Shown piece by piece: positions 1 to 9,349 of a stretch of DNA of 64,000 nucleotides; the first letter of the stretch is position 1; every line of letters begins with the position of its first letter. The stretch is taken from assembly GCF_017313265.1 (NCBI RefSeq), contig NZ_JAFLQZ010000015.1, positions 62,001 to 126,000 of the forward strand, read 5' to 3'. The stretch is from Hymenobacter telluris (GTDB lineage Bacteria; Bacteroidota; Bacteroidia; Cytophagales; Hymenobacteraceae). The notes beneath the pieces were generated by a model. It did not search any database. It saw only the letters and a program-made list of their open reading frames with translations, and was not told the DNA's origin. The position numbers and the translations under genes were made by a program.

Positions 1-11
1 CTTACCGCCGG

Positions 12-371
12 ATGGAAAACATGCACATCCTGTTCTGGCTGCTCAAAGACATTGGCTGGTGCATGATTTGGAAGCCGCTCGGGCTAAGCATGATTGTGCC
101 CACACTGGTTATTGCCATCGTCATCACCTGGCGCACCCGCGACATCAAAGCCGAGCTGGCGCACAACCTGGCCATTGTATTCTGGATTTCGGCCAACTCC
201 TACTGGATGATCAGCGAGTTCTTGGGCTTCGATACGGTGCGCGTATGGGGCAACCTGACCGGCAAGCACCTGGCATTGATTCCGTTCCTCACCGGCCTAT
301 CTATTCTGCTGTACTACTATATCGTGCAGAAGCCCCGCGAGAACCGCGCCGCGCAGGTAGCCACGCTGTAG
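12..371 (+). CDS. small conserved membrane protein (5' end may lie outside window)
   Basis: About 119 residues with three hydrophobic stretches (roughly residues 20-40, 50-70 and 88-107) and a basic C-terminal tail, so an inner-membrane protein of unknown function. The frame is open to the left edge of the window, so the true start could be upstream; ATG codons at 12 and 21 are both plausible, the second giving MHILFWLLKD. It is convergent with the nadR-like gene and only four bases separate the two stops. I recognise the general look of a short conserved bacteroidete membrane protein but no named family. Confidence 0.6.
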   Translation: MENMHILFWLLKDIGWCMIWKPLGLSMIVPTLVIAIVITWRTRDIKAELAHNLAIVFWISANSYWMISEFLGFDTVRVWGNLTGKHLALIPFLTGLSILLYYYIVQKPRENRAAQVATL

Positions 372-375
372 TAGG

Positions 376-1386
376 CTACCGGCCAGGCAGAGTCGTGCGC
401 AACAGCACCTCAACCTGTCGAATAGCTTGCTGCAAGCGCACTTCCCAACTGCCACTGATTTCCACTACTGGCACATTATAGCGGCGGAGCGTGGCGCGGT
501 GCGAGGCATCCAGCCGCAGCCGGTCGGTGGCGGAAAGGCGGGTGCCGTCCTGCACAAAGGGCACATCGGGGCTCAGGTACAGATACAAGTCGGCGCGGTT
601 GAGAGCGTATATCTCCGGCGGTACGGGTAGCTCCTGCCCGAACATCAACTGCGCATACGATAGGGTGATGTGTACATCGGTATCGATTATCAGCAGCGGA
701 CTGGAACCAGTTTGTGCTTGCCGAATGCGGCGGGCGTGTTCCTGGGCCACGGCGTGCAGGTCAGCCAGGCTGAAACTATCGGAGCTGGCAATCAGGTCAC
801 GGCCGGCTTCGGCTACCAGACTAGCGTGAAAGTGCGCGGCCAGCTGGTTAGCCAGTACCGTTTTGCCAGTCGATTCGGCGCCTAGTATCACCACCTTACG
901 CACGTAGTAGGGCTTCACGCTGGCGGGCAGAAACTGCCAGTGCGCCGCCGGATTCCGCCGGATAGCCGACGCGGAAACGGGCACGATTCCACGGGCCTCG
1001 TCAAACAGCAGATACCTAATGCCCATGCGCGCGGCTACCAGTTCCCCATACGGCTCCGAGGTTATCACCAGCCGGCACTCCGGCAATAGTCTGCTGAACA
1101 CGTCAGCCCAAACCTCCGATACGGCCAACGACGTTTCCGACGTATTCGGCAGCTCACTTTCCAGATATTCCAGCACCTGGATTTCCACGTCCGGCTGCCC
1201 GGCATACGTTTCCCGCAACCATGCCTGCCGCACCTCGGCCGGCAGCGCCTCTTGGTCACTCACGCACAGCAGCACCGTCAGATGGTCGCAGTGCTGGCGC
1301 GCGAAGTTGATGAGCTGCTCGTGGCCTTTGTGGAAAGGCATGAACTTACCGAATACAAAGGCTTTAAGCGGAGCACTGCTTTGCAT
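376..1386 (-). CDS. nadR: NadR-like bifunctional NMN adenylyltransferase / ribosylnicotinamide kinase
   Basis: 336 residues with two domains. The N-terminal half starts with GKFMPFHKGHEQLI, the nucleotidyltransferase (T/H)xGH-type signature of NMN adenylyltransferase, and has SASAIRRNP near residue 140, matching the family's ISxxxIR-type motif. The C-terminal half has a P-loop, GAESTGKT (about residue 170), of the ribosylnicotinamide kinase domain. Together they convert nicotinamide riboside to NMN and then NAD in the cytoplasm. The DNA-binding helix-turn-helix of enterobacterial NadR is absent, so this is an enzyme and not a repressor. It lies 92 bases downstream of a TonB-dependent receptor on the same strand with an inverted repeat between them, which hints at NAD-precursor uptake plus salvage. 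Confidence 0.88.
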   Translation of the reverse strand: MQSSAPLKAFVFGKFMPFHKGHEQLINFARQHCDHLTVLLCVSDQEALPAEVRQAWLRETYAGQPDVEIQVLEYLESELPNTSETSLAVSEVWADVFSRLLPECRLVITSEPYGELVAARMGIRYLLFDEARGIVPVSASAIRRNPAAHWQFLPASVKPYYVRKVVILGAESTGKTVLANQLAAHFHASLVAEAGRDLIASSDSFSLADLHAVAQEHARRIRQAQTGSSPLLIIDTDVHITLSYAQLMFGQELPVPPEIYALNRADLYLYLSPDVPFVQDGTRLSATDRLRLDASHRATLRRYNVPVVEISGSWEVRLQQAIRQVEVLLRTTLPGR

Positions 1387-1396
1387 GGGGAAGAAA

Positions 1397-1477
1397 TGTC
1401 ATTCCGACCGAAAGGAGGAATCTGGGGTTCCTATTGCAAGGGTGCCATTCAGATTCCTCCTTTCAGTCGGAATGACA
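1397..1477. repeat. intergenic inverted repeat, GTCAT...ATGAC class
   Basis: Two 28-base arms (1397-1424 and 1450-1477) are complementary with one mismatch around a 25-base spacer. The left arm begins TGTCATTCCGACCGAAAGGA. The right arm ends two bases before the TonB receptor stop codon, so it may act as that gene's terminator. It shares the GTCAT...ATGAC ends with the repeat at 30484-30579. Confidence 0.8.
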
Positions 1478-1478
1478 G

Positions 1479-3473
1479 CTAGAAGGTATACTGTGCGTTC
1501 AGGTAGAAATTGACGGGCGCCTGCACAAAGTACTTGCGGGTGCCATCGGCTTCCACGTAGCCGTTGTTGTAGTACTTGGTATTGGTGAGGTTGTTGGCAA
1601 ATAACGACACCTGGTAGCCCTTGTGCGCATACTGCACCCGCGCGTTCAGCAGCACGTAATCGGCCACGGTGGCGGAGTTGGCAAAGTCGATGTAGGAGCG
1701 GCTCTGGTAGCGGCCCACCAGCGCGGTGGTCCAGCGGCCCGCTTGGTACACCACTTCCTGGTTGACAATGAGCGGCGGCGTGAGAATGGGCTCGAACGAT
1801 TCGCGCTGCTCCCGGATGCGGCTGTAGCTGAAGGCCGAATTGTTGCTGAACGCCCATTGGCGCGTGAGCTGGTAACGCACGGTAGCCTCCAGACCGGTCC
1901 GGCGGCTGCTTTCCACCTTGTTGGTCAGGGCCAGCCCGTTCGGCCCGAATTGCCCGTTCAGCACAATTTCGTTGCGGAACGCCATGTAATACGCATTCAG
2001 ATTCAGCTGCCACCTTTCGGTTTGGTGCCGCACGCCCAGTTCCTGGTCCACCACCGATTCGGGGGTGGCGGTGGTTACCAGGGCGGCACCGGTGCTGTCG
2101 GCCAGCAGGTCGTCGTTGCCAATGAACAGGTCGTTGCGGGTGGGTTCCCGGCTGGTGCGGCCCACGCTGTAGTACAGTGTGGTGCGCGGCGAGGCGGCGT
2201 AGCTCAGGCCGGCTTTGGGGTTCAGGAAGTGCCAGTCGAGGGTTGGCAACGGCACGCTGCCTTCGTAGCGAAAGGCCGTGTAGCGGAGCTGCACATCGGC
2301 GAAAAGCGTGAACCGCTGCACCTGCGCTTCCAGCTTGCTGAACGCACTGAGGTCGGGCTTGCGGCCGGTGTTGCGGTAGAGCTGGCCCAGGGCTCGTTCG
2401 GTACCGGTGTGGCGGCGGTGGTAGGTGCTGGCGTGCACCCCGCTGGTCCACGTCAGGCGCTGGGTGCGGCGGGTGTAGGTACTAAACGCACCCAGCCACC
2501 CCGACTGAAACCCGTAGTTGTACAGCTCGCTGGTGCTTGGCAGCCCGATAAAGTTGTTGAAGTCGAAATCGTAGTTGCCGCGCAGCGCGGAGTAGTACAC
2601 GCTGGTACTCACCAACGAGCCGGCACTCGGCTGCCAGTCGTTGCTTAGCTGCACCAGGGCCTGCGTGAAATGGTCGTTTTCAGCGGGACTGTTGGCATTG
2701 GCCCGGCGGTTACGTTGCAGCACCGAATCGGGCACTCCCAGCCAGGCCAGCTGGTTGCGCTGCTGCCCGGCCAGGATGTTCAACTTCCAGGTGGTTTTGT
2801 TGCGGAACAGCCCGCTGCTCACGAACACCGAGCGCGACGTATTGGCCGACCGGTCTTTATAGCCATCGGAATGCAGCTCCGAGGCCCGCACGTATAACGC
2901 CTTGCCATTGCGCAGCCCGCTGGCATACTCCCCAAAAATTCGGTAGCTGTTGAACGAGCCGTAGCCCAGCCCCAGCGTGGTGTGCGCCGAGTCGCGGAGG
3001 GAGGCTGAAAACAGCTGGATGCTGCCGCCGTAGCTGGCTGTGCCGTTTTGGCTGGTGCCCACCCCGCGCTGAATCTGGATGGAGCTGACCGAGTTCAGCA
3101 GGTCGGGGTAGTTGGAAAAGTAGGCACCCTGGTCTTCCGGCTCGTTGAGCGGCACCCCGTTGAGGGTGGTGTTGATGCGGGTTTGGTCGATGCCGCGGAG
3201 CCGGAAGTAGGCGTAGCCCTGGGTGCTGCCCGCATCGGAGTAAGCAGTAATGCTGGGCGTTTCGGAAAGCAGAAACGAGGGTTCCTGCCCCACGCTTTTA
3301 CGGGCCAGCGCCCGGCCATCAAGGTTCAGAAACGTAACCGGCGTCAGCTTTTCCGCCTGGTAGATAACGCGCACCTCGGGCAGCGCCTGGATGGTGTCGG
3401 CGGGTAGCGTTTGGGCTTGGCTTGGAGCGGCATACACTAGCGCGGCGGCCATTGCACTCACTAATCGTTTCAT
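1479..3473 (-). CDS. TonB-dependent outer-membrane receptor
   Basis: 664 residues. A signal peptide (MKRLVSAMAAALVYAAPSQAQ) is followed by a TonB-box-like stretch and a plug domain (about residues 35-160) with FRLRGIDQTRINTTLNGVPL and IQIQRGVGTSQNG, typical of FecA/CirA-like receptors. The rest is a beta-barrel ending in an aromatic residue (AQYTF), as outer-membrane barrels do. It would use TonB/ExbB/ExbD energy to import a chelate or cofactor. There is no SusC-type N-terminal carboxypeptidase-like domain and no SusD partner. The substrate cannot be read from the sequence; the NadR gene downstream suggests an NAD precursor as one option, an iron chelate as the other. The ATG at 3473 is preferred over the TTG one codon earlier. 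Confidence 0.88.
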   Translation of the reverse strand: MKRLVSAMAAALVYAAPSQAQTLPADTIQALPEVRVIYQAEKLTPVTFLNLDGRALARKSVGQEPSFLLSETPSITAYSDAGSTQGYAYFRLRGIDQTRINTTLNGVPLNEPEDQGAYFSNYPDLLNSVSSIQIQRGVGTSQNGTASYGGSIQLFSASLRDSAHTTLGLGYGSFNSYRIFGEYASGLRNGKALYVRASELHSDGYKDRSANTSRSVFVSSGLFRNKTTWKLNILAGQQRNQLAWLGVPDSVLQRNRRANANSPAENDHFTQALVQLSNDWQPSAGSLVSTSVYYSALRGNYDFDFNNFIGLPSTSELYNYGFQSGWLGAFSTYTRRTQRLTWTSGVHASTYHRRHTGTERALGQLYRNTGRKPDLSAFSKLEAQVQRFTLFADVQLRYTAFRYEGSVPLPTLDWHFLNPKAGLSYAASPRTTLYYSVGRTSREPTRNDLFIGNDDLLADSTGAALVTTATPESVVDQELGVRHQTERWQLNLNAYYMAFRNEIVLNGQFGPNGLALTNKVESSRRTGLEATVRYQLTRQWAFSNNSAFSYSRIREQRESFEPILTPPLIVNQEVVYQAGRWTTALVGRYQSRSYIDFANSATVADYVLLNARVQYAHKGYQVSLFANNLTNTKYYNNGYVEADGTRKYFVQAPVNFYLNAQYTF

Positions 3474-3556
3474 CAAGCGTATCGGAATAAGATAAATAGG
3501 CCCGAATCTACGGCTCTTTGTAGAGCTTCCCGCAGCACCTCATCCACTAGCAATTC

Positions 3557-4504
3557 CTATACGGGCCCAGGCTTGGGTTCCGTCAGGGGCACTTCCCGCT
3601 TCCAGCCAATCAATAGCACGCCTACTATAACGATTAAAGTACCCAGTACTTGCGTGAAAAATATCTTCTCGCCCAGCACAAAATGCGCCTGTACAATGGT
3701 GGAAACCGGCCCAATTCCGCTGATAACCGCCACATTGTTGGAGCCGATGCTTTTCAGCCCCTGCGACAACATAAACGAAGGCAACACGGTGGAAAAAACC
3801 GCCAGCAACACGCCATACTGCCAGATGTCAGGGCTGAGCGCCACTCCCTTACCGGCATTAACTACCAAGAAATGCCCCAGCACGCCCACTGTGGCCGCCA
3901 GCATGGCGTAGGCCGTAAACTTGTTGGCCCCTACCCGCGGAATAATCCGGCCGCTGCCCACCAAATATACCGAGTATGTTGCGGCGCACAGCAGCACCAT
4001 CAAACTGCCGAAGTAGAAATCGGGGTTGTTGGCATCAACCGACAGTTCCCCGAAATACGCAATGCCAATGCCGAGGTAGGTCAGCAGCAAAGCCGTTTTC
4101 TGGATGCCGGAAATCCTTTGCTTGAAGTAGAAAGCGTTGATAAACACGGCAAAGCTGGGATACAGGAACAAAATCAGCCGTTCCAGCCCCGCCGAAATGT
4201 ATTGCAGGCCAATAAAATCGAACAGGCTGCTGAGGTAGTACCCCAGGATGCCAATGGCACTAACGTACACCCATTCTCTCACTGTGAACCGCACATTGTC
4301 TTTCTGCCGGCTCAGCAGGAAGGCCGCTACCAAGTAAAACGGCAGCGCAAAAACCATTCGGGCCGCCAGCAGCGTCACGGCATCTACGCGCACTTGCCCG
4401 AAGGCCAGCTTCACGAAGATGGCCTTGGTGGAAAACAGCACCGCCCCCGCTAGCGTGACGAACAATCCACCCAACGACAAGGTGTGTTTAGTGGCAGTGT
4501 TCAT
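3557..4504 (-). CDS. EamA/DMT-family transporter
   Basis: 315 residues with about ten hydrophobic helices arranged as two EamA repeats (roughly residues 12-145 and 165-305). The second repeat ends FFTQVLGTLIVIVGVLLIGW, the usual end of the family. Members are inner-membrane drug/metabolite exporters; the substrate is unknown. It is transcribed as the TonB receptor is, 83 bases upstream of it, and may or may not be co-transcribed. The REPIN-like element at 4541-4656 lies just upstream. Confidence 0.85.
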   Translation of the reverse strand: MNTATKHTLSLGGLFVTLAGAVLFSTKAIFVKLAFGQVRVDAVTLLAARMVFALPFYLVAAFLLSRQKDNVRFTVREWVYVSAIGILGYYLSSLFDFIGLQYISAGLERLILFLYPSFAVFINAFYFKQRISGIQKTALLLTYLGIGIAYFGELSVDANNPDFYFGSLMVLLCAATYSVYLVGSGRIIPRVGANKFTAYAMLAATVGVLGHFLVVNAGKGVALSPDIWQYGVLLAVFSTVLPSFMLSQGLKSIGSNNVAVISGIGPVSTIVQAHFVLGEKIFFTQVLGTLIVIVGVLLIGWKREVPLTEPKPGPV

Positions 4505-4540
4505 GTAAGACAGTATAACACGTTAAGAGGCTTTTTGAGT

Positions 4541-4656
4541 GAAGCAGTCAGAACGGTGTAGAGACGCATACTTGCGTCTTGTCGTCCGCGCCTTTCAGTC
4601 GGTTTCGTTCAACGACTAGACGCAAGTATGCGTCTCTACACCGTTCTGACTGCTTC
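4541..4656. repeat. REPIN-like paired hairpin element, GTAGAGACGC family
   Basis: Two 45-base arms (4541-4585 and 4612-4656) are complementary with one mismatch. Each arm contains GTAG followed by its own small hairpin, AGACGCA-tact-TGCGTCT, so the element is two inverted REP-like units around a 26-base spacer. The same family recurs at 11633-11740 and 16478-16699. Confidence 0.85.
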
Positions 4657-4754
4657 TAAACAATCCAAGTAGGTAAAAAATGGAACAGCCCTACCTCATC
4701 CTGCGCCCGCTTGTCGAGGCATGATGGGCAATGTAGCCGCTCAGTACCAACACA

Positions 4755-4784
4755 AAAGAGCCGCTTCTCACGAAGCGGCTCTTT
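4755..4784 (-). terminator. rho-independent terminator of the aconitase gene
   Basis: AAAGAGCCGCTTC and GAAGCGGCTCTTT form a perfect 13-base stem around a four-base loop, followed on the minus strand by a T-run. It sits 27 bases past the aconitase stop codon. Confidence 0.8.
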
Positions 4785-4811
4785 GCGTAACAGCTAGAAA
4801 TCAGCTCGGTA

Positions 4812-7106
4812 TTACTTCTGCGACAATTCTGCGCCGCTGGCTTCTTTCTGGCGGATCAGGTTCAGGGCCGAACCGGCTTTGAACCACTCAATCTGGCCTT
4901 CATTGTAGGTGTGGTTCACCGTAATCAGGTCAGTGTCGCCGTCGGCGTGGTGCAGGCGGATTTGCAGCGGCTGGCCAGGCTGGAAGCTGTTGAGGCCAAG
5001 GATGTCGATGATGTCGTTTTCCTCAATCAGGTCGTAGTCGGCCTTGTTGGCGAAGGTGAGGGCCAGCATGCCCTGCTTCTTGAGGTTGGTTTCGTGAATC
5101 CGGGCGAAGCTCTTCACCAGGATGGCGCGTACGCCCAAGTGGCGTGGCTCCATGGCGGCGTGCTCCCGGCTCGAACCTTCTCCGTAGTTCTCATCCCCCA
5201 CTACAATCGACCCGATGCCCTGGGCTTTGTAGTTACGCGCCACCGCCGGAACCGGCGAGTACGGCGTGCCCGAGGTCAGCGCGTCCTTCACCGAGTTTGC
5301 CTCGCCGTTGAAGGAGTTGGTGGCCCCGATGAGCATGTTGTTGGAGATGTTGTCGAGGTGGCCGCGGTATTTCAACCACGGGCCGGCCATCGAAATGTGG
5401 TCGGTGGTGCACTTGCCCTGGGCCTTGATGAGCAGCCGCAACCCTTTCAGGTCGGTGCCTTCCCACGGCTTGAACGGCGCCAGCAGTTGCAGACGGTCGG
5501 AACCGGGGTCCACGATAACCTGCACGGCGGAGCTGTCGTCGGCCGGAGCCTGGTAGCCGGCATCTTCCACGGCGTAGCCAGCTGGCGGCATTTCCAGGCC
5601 CGATGGCTCGTCGAACTTCACTTGCTGACCGTCTTTGGTGGTCAGGGTGTCAACCAGCGGGTTGAAGGTCAGGTCGCCGGCAATAGCGAAGGCCGTTACG
5701 ATTTCGGGCGAGGCCACGAAAGCGTGCGTGTTTGGGTTGCCGTCGTTGCGCTTGGCAAAGTTGCGGTTGAAGCTCGTGATGATGGAGTTCTTGCGCTTGG
5801 GGTCGTCGGTGTGGCGGGCCCACTGCCCGATGCACGGCCCGCAGGCGTTGGCCAGCACCACGCCACCCATCTGGGCGAAGGTGTCCAGCAACCCGTCGCG
5901 CTCCACGGTGTAGCGTACCAGCTCCGAGCCAGGCGTTACCGTGAATTCGGCGTTTACGGTCAGGCCTTTGCTTACCGCCTGCGACGCTACCGAAGCCGCG
6001 CGGGTGATGTCTTCGTACGACGAGTTGGTACACGAGCCAATCAAGCCAACTTCCAGCTTCTCGGGCCAGCCATGCTCCCGCACAGCGGCAGCAAACTCGG
6101 AAATCGGCCAGGCGGCGTCCGGCGTGAACGGGCCGTTCACGTACGGCTCCAGCGTGTTCAGGTCGATTTCGATGAGCTGGTCGTAGTAGGCTTTTGGGTC
6201 GGCGTATACTTCATCGTCGGCGCGCAGATGCTCGGCCACGGCGGCGGCGGCATCGGCAATTTCGGCCCGGCTGGTGCCGCGCAGATAGTCGCCCATCTTC
6301 TCGTCGTAGCTGAATACCGAGGTGGTAGCCCCAATTTCAGCCCCCATGTTGCAGATGGTGCCTTTGCCGGTAGCCGAGAGGCTGTTGGCACCTTCACCGA
6401 AGTATTCTACAATTGCACCGGTACCGCCTTTTACGGTCAGGATACCAGCCACTTTCAGGATTACGTCTTTCGCGGAAGTCCAGCCGTTCATTTTGCCGGT
6501 CAGCTTCACGCCGATTACTTTCGGGAATTTCAACTCCCAGGCCATGCCGGCCATTACGTCCACGGCGTCGGCGCCACCAACCCCAATGGCAATCATGCCG
6601 AGGCCACCCGCGTTGGGCGTGTGCGAGTCGGTACCGATCATCATGCCGCCGGGAAAGGCGTAGTTTTCGAGTACCACTTGGTGAATGATGCCCGCACCGG
6701 GCTTCCAGAAGCCGATGCCGTATTTATTGGAAACCGAAGCCAGGAAGTCGTATACTTCTTTGTTCTCGGAGTTGGCAATGGCCAAATCCTCGTCGGCGCC
6801 ATCTTTGGCCTGAATCAGGTGGTCGCAGTGTACGGTGCTGGGTACGGCCACTTGGGCTTTACCGGCCTGCATGAACTGGAGCAGCGCCATTTGAGCGGTA
6901 GCATCCTGCATGGCCACCCGGTCAGGAGCGAAATCGACGTAAGAAACACCCCGCTGATACGCCTGCGAAACAGAGCCGCCGTACAGGTGAGCGTACAGGA
7001 TTTTTTCAGTCAGGGTAAGCGGACGGCCAACAGCAGCGCGCGCTGCCTCAATACGCTGGCCCATACCAGCGTACACCGCCTTGATCATTTCTAAGTCAAA
7101 CGCCAT
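4812..7106 (-). CDS. acn: aconitate hydratase
   Basis: 764 residues, the length of mitochondrial-type aconitases. It isomerises citrate to isocitrate in the TCA cycle, in the cytoplasm. The three cysteines that bind the [4Fe-4S] cluster are visible in GSCTNSSYED (about residue 357) and ANACGPCIGQW (about residue 422). IGTDSHTPNAGGLGM (about residue 157) and GEGSSREHAAMEPRHLG (about residue 644, swivel domain) are also diagnostic. A -7 box TATATTTG with a TTG 21 bases upstream lies at 7159-7166 (minus strand), and a strong terminator follows. The gene appears to be monocistronic. Confidence 0.97.
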   Translation of the reverse strand: MAFDLEMIKAVYAGMGQRIEAARAAVGRPLTLTEKILYAHLYGGSVSQAYQRGVSYVDFAPDRVAMQDATAQMALLQFMQAGKAQVAVPSTVHCDHLIQAKDGADEDLAIANSENKEVYDFLASVSNKYGIGFWKPGAGIIHQVVLENYAFPGGMMIGTDSHTPNAGGLGMIAIGVGGADAVDVMAGMAWELKFPKVIGVKLTGKMNGWTSAKDVILKVAGILTVKGGTGAIVEYFGEGANSLSATGKGTICNMGAEIGATTSVFSYDEKMGDYLRGTSRAEIADAAAAVAEHLRADDEVYADPKAYYDQLIEIDLNTLEPYVNGPFTPDAAWPISEFAAAVREHGWPEKLEVGLIGSCTNSSYEDITRAASVASQAVSKGLTVNAEFTVTPGSELVRYTVERDGLLDTFAQMGGVVLANACGPCIGQWARHTDDPKRKNSIITSFNRNFAKRNDGNPNTHAFVASPEIVTAFAIAGDLTFNPLVDTLTTKDGQQVKFDEPSGLEMPPAGYAVEDAGYQAPADDSSAVQVIVDPGSDRLQLLAPFKPWEGTDLKGLRLLIKAQGKCTTDHISMAGPWLKYRGHLDNISNNMLIGATNSFNGEANSVKDALTSGTPYSPVPAVARNYKAQGIGSIVVGDENYGEGSSREHAAMEPRHLGVRAILVKSFARIHETNLKKQGMLALTFANKADYDLIEENDIIDILGLNSFQPGQPLQIRLHHADGDTDLITVNHTYNEGQIEWFKAGSALNLIRQKEASGAELSQK

Positions 7107-7158
7107 AATGCGAGAGGGAAAAATGTGGAGGGAACGAACCTACTAGGAGGTAGGTACG

Positions 7159-7190
7159 CAAATATAGGTACCGAGTAGGGCGCGTCCCAA
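7159..7190 (-). promoter_or_regulatory. Bacteroidota-type promoter of acn
   Basis: Read on the minus strand, TTG (7190-7188) is followed after 21 bases by TATATTTG (7166-7159), matching the TTG-N17-23-TAnnTTTG consensus. It leaves a leader of about 45-50 bases before the aconitase ATG. Confidence 0.6.
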
Positions 7191-7364
7191 TTTTTCGGGG
7201 CTTTGCGGCTCTTGCGCGGCCTCATTTAGAATGATTCCAATGAGCCTGCGTGAAAACGGAACGCCGCGCTCCTTGTATAGGCAGTACCTTCACGGGCCTT
7301 AGGTAGTAAACTAATAGCGGCCCGCAGTAGTTTAGTGCCGCATCAACCTTTTCAACTTTTCTCT

Positions 7365-8690
7365 ATGCCCGTTGCCTTCTTCTTTCGCAAGGCTGTAGCT
7401 GGGGCCGGACTCGCGCTGGCCGTAGCGGCCTGTCAGTCAAACTCATCATCAGAAAATCAAGCGGCCACTACGGCCGGCACGCCCCTTACAGCCGGCACCT
7501 GGCGCGGCGTACTCTCGGCGCAGGGCCAGGAAATACCGTTTTTGTTTGATGTGGCTACCGACGGCGGCAAGCCCACCGTAACGTTGCGCAACGGCGAAGA
7601 ACGTCTTAAGCTCGATGAAATCAGTTCGGCTGGAGACTCCACAACCATCCGTTTGGGTGTGTTCGACGCGGCTTTGGTGGTGCACGCCGACGGGGCCGAC
7701 AAGCTGCGGGGCACTTGGGTGAAATACGATGGCAAAGAGCCGTACCGGGTGCCGTTTAGCGCCGCCAAAGCTGCCACTTCTACGGCCTTGTTCACGGGCG
7801 ACACCAAACCGGTGGAAACCTACGGCGACATGAAAAAGGGCGCCACGTTCCGGGTGGAATTCAAGGGTGACGACGGCGAAACGTACCCGGCCGTGGGCAT
7901 CATCACCCAGGACAGCGTGAATACCTCGCAGCTCACGGGCACCTTCCTGACTTCCACCGGCGACTACCGCTACCTGGCCGGAAACCTCGTAAACAAGGCC
8001 GACGGCGAGCATATCCTGCTTTCCACCTTCGATGGCAGCCACGGCTTTCTGTTTGATGGCAAACTAGCCAAGCCCGGCAACATCAACAACATCACCGGCG
8101 ACTTCTACGCCGGCAAATCCGGCCACGAAACCTGGACTGCCGTACTCGACGGCAACGCCAAGCTGCCCGATGCCAACGCCCTGGCAGGCATGAAGCCCGG
8201 CCAGAAAAAGCTGGATTTCAAGTTCCCGAGCGTGTATGAAGGCGGCAGCATCTCTCCCACTGACCCCAAGTACAAGGGCAAGGTGGTAGTGCTGCAAATC
8301 CTGGGCTCGTGGTGCCCAAACTGCATGGACGAAACCAACTTCCTGGCCCCCTGGTACGAGAAGAACAAGCAGCGCGGCGTGGAAATCATCGGGCTGGGTT
8401 ACGAGCGTACCTCCGACCAGAAACTAGCGTCGCAGAAGCTGCTCAAGATGAAGCAGCGCCTCAACGTGGGCTACGACTTAGCCGTGGCCGGCGTGGCCAA
8501 CAAGGATTCGGCCGCCAACTCCCTGCCGCAGCTGGCGAAAGTGGTAGCCTTCCCCACCACCATCTTCCTGGACAAGAAAGGCGAGGTGCGCAAGATTCAC
8601 ACCGGCTTCTCCGGCCCCGGCACCGGCAAGTACTACCAGCAGGAAACCGAGGAGTTCGAGAAAACCGTGGCGAGTTTGCTGGCGGAATAG
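7365..8690 (+). CDS. TlpA-like thioredoxin-fold lipoprotein
   Basis: 441 residues from the ATG at 7365; a GTG ten codons earlier is less likely because the ATG gives a clean lipoprotein signal, with lipobox LAVAAC and Cys23. An unrecognised beta-rich N-terminal half is followed by a TlpA/AhpC-type domain from about residue 285, with WCPNC as the CxxC redox motif, QKLASQKLLKMK, and cis-proline region FPTTIFLDKKG. It is probably a membrane-anchored periplasmic thiol:disulfide oxidoreductase. The CxxC is complete, so it should be redox-active. It is convergent with the orphan gene at 8798. Confidence 0.85.
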   Translation: MPVAFFFRKAVAGAGLALAVAACQSNSSSENQAATTAGTPLTAGTWRGVLSAQGQEIPFLFDVATDGGKPTVTLRNGEERLKLDEISSAGDSTTIRLGVFDAALVVHADGADKLRGTWVKYDGKEPYRVPFSAAKAATSTALFTGDTKPVETYGDMKKGATFRVEFKGDDGETYPAVGIITQDSVNTSQLTGTFLTSTGDYRYLAGNLVNKADGEHILLSTFDGSHGFLFDGKLAKPGNINNITGDFYAGKSGHETWTAVLDGNAKLPDANALAGMKPGQKKLDFKFPSVYEGGSISPTDPKYKGKVVVLQILGSWCPNCMDETNFLAPWYEKNKQRGVEIIGLGYERTSDQKLASQKLLKMKQRLNVGYDLAVAGVANKDSAANSLPQLAKVVAFPTTIFLDKKGEVRKIHTGFSGPGTGKYYQQETEEFEKTVASLLAE

Positions 8691-8722
8691 CTTGACGCAC
8701 GTCCTTTCTCGTACTTATCAAC

Positions 8723-8762
8723 ACCACAAGGTCCTTCGTGCTAGCACGAAGGACCTTGTGGT
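8723..8762. terminator. 40-bp perfect palindrome between convergent genes
   Basis: ACCACAAGGTCCTTCGTGCT is followed at once by its exact reverse complement, with no spacer. It sits between two converging genes, so a bidirectional terminator is the simplest reading. T-runs are weak on both sides. Confidence 0.6.
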
Positions 8763-8797
8763 TTCAAGCAGCGTAATAATTATGTGGGCTGAGCACT

Positions 8798-9349
8798 TTA
8801 GTTGCCGAATAACTTTTCTCGCAATGCTTTATGTCCCCTCCAACTATACTGGGTATCATAAACCCATATTTGAGGTTTCTCATTATCCATTCCAACCCAA
8901 TATATATTTCCGGCATGGAATGTACGCAGGTCTTTCAAGCTGTAATTGAGCAAAGCATGCATGTATCGCACAATAGCTTTTTCATCGTCGACACTTAGCA
9001 CTTTCTGCTTTTCCAAGAAATACTTTCTGTCAGCCCGGTAAGAGCATCCTATTGTATCAAGGAAAAAATCCGCAGTAAATGGTCTTTGTCTAAATTCTAC
9101 ATAGCCTAGTCTTTCTCTAACGTCACCTTCATCAGACAAGTACACTTTTATTAACTCCCGATGCCCACCAAACTCTCCACATTCTGAGTATTGTGCATAA
9201 ATGAAAAGGGTATCTCCGTAAGATATATTGCCGATTACATGCTCCTCACTATGCTTTGCTTGATTCACGTGAGGTGCAACAGGCTTTCGTGTGAATACTA
9301 TCACTAAAACAGACACTGCTACCAGCAGCACTAATGCAGCTTTCCACAT
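8798..9349 (-). CDS. AT-rich hypothetical protein with N-terminal membrane anchor
   Basis: 183 residues. Residues 3-20 (KAALVLLVAVSVLVIVF) form a signal-anchor, followed by a soluble domain with no family I recognise. It contains LGYVEFRQRPFTADFFL and ends in a basic stretch. The gene is clearly richer in A and T than its neighbours, which suggests recent acquisition or relaxed selection. It stands alone between a convergent lipoprotein gene and a divergent von Willebrand protein gene. Confidence 0.6.
   Translation of the reverse strand: MWKAALVLLVAVSVLVIVFTRKPVAPHVNQAKHSEEHVIGNISYGDTLFIYAQYSECGEFGGHRELIKVYLSDEGDVRERLGYVEFRQRPFTADFFLDTIGCSYRADRKYFLEKQKVLSVDDEKAIVRYMHALLNYSLKDLRTFHAGNIYWVGMDNEKPQIWVYDTQYSWRGHKALREKLFGN

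Noticed and set aside
4541..4656. CRISPR array or attachment site as explanation of the palindromes
   Set aside because: There is no regular direct repeat with unique spacers, and the elements are paired inverted hairpins found at many sites.
4911..7094. 727-codon open frame opposite the aconitase gene
   Set aside because: It is the antisense shadow of a well-conserved gene in high-GC DNA, without any recognisable motif. The same applies to long frames opposite the TonB receptor, DnaK and the symporter.
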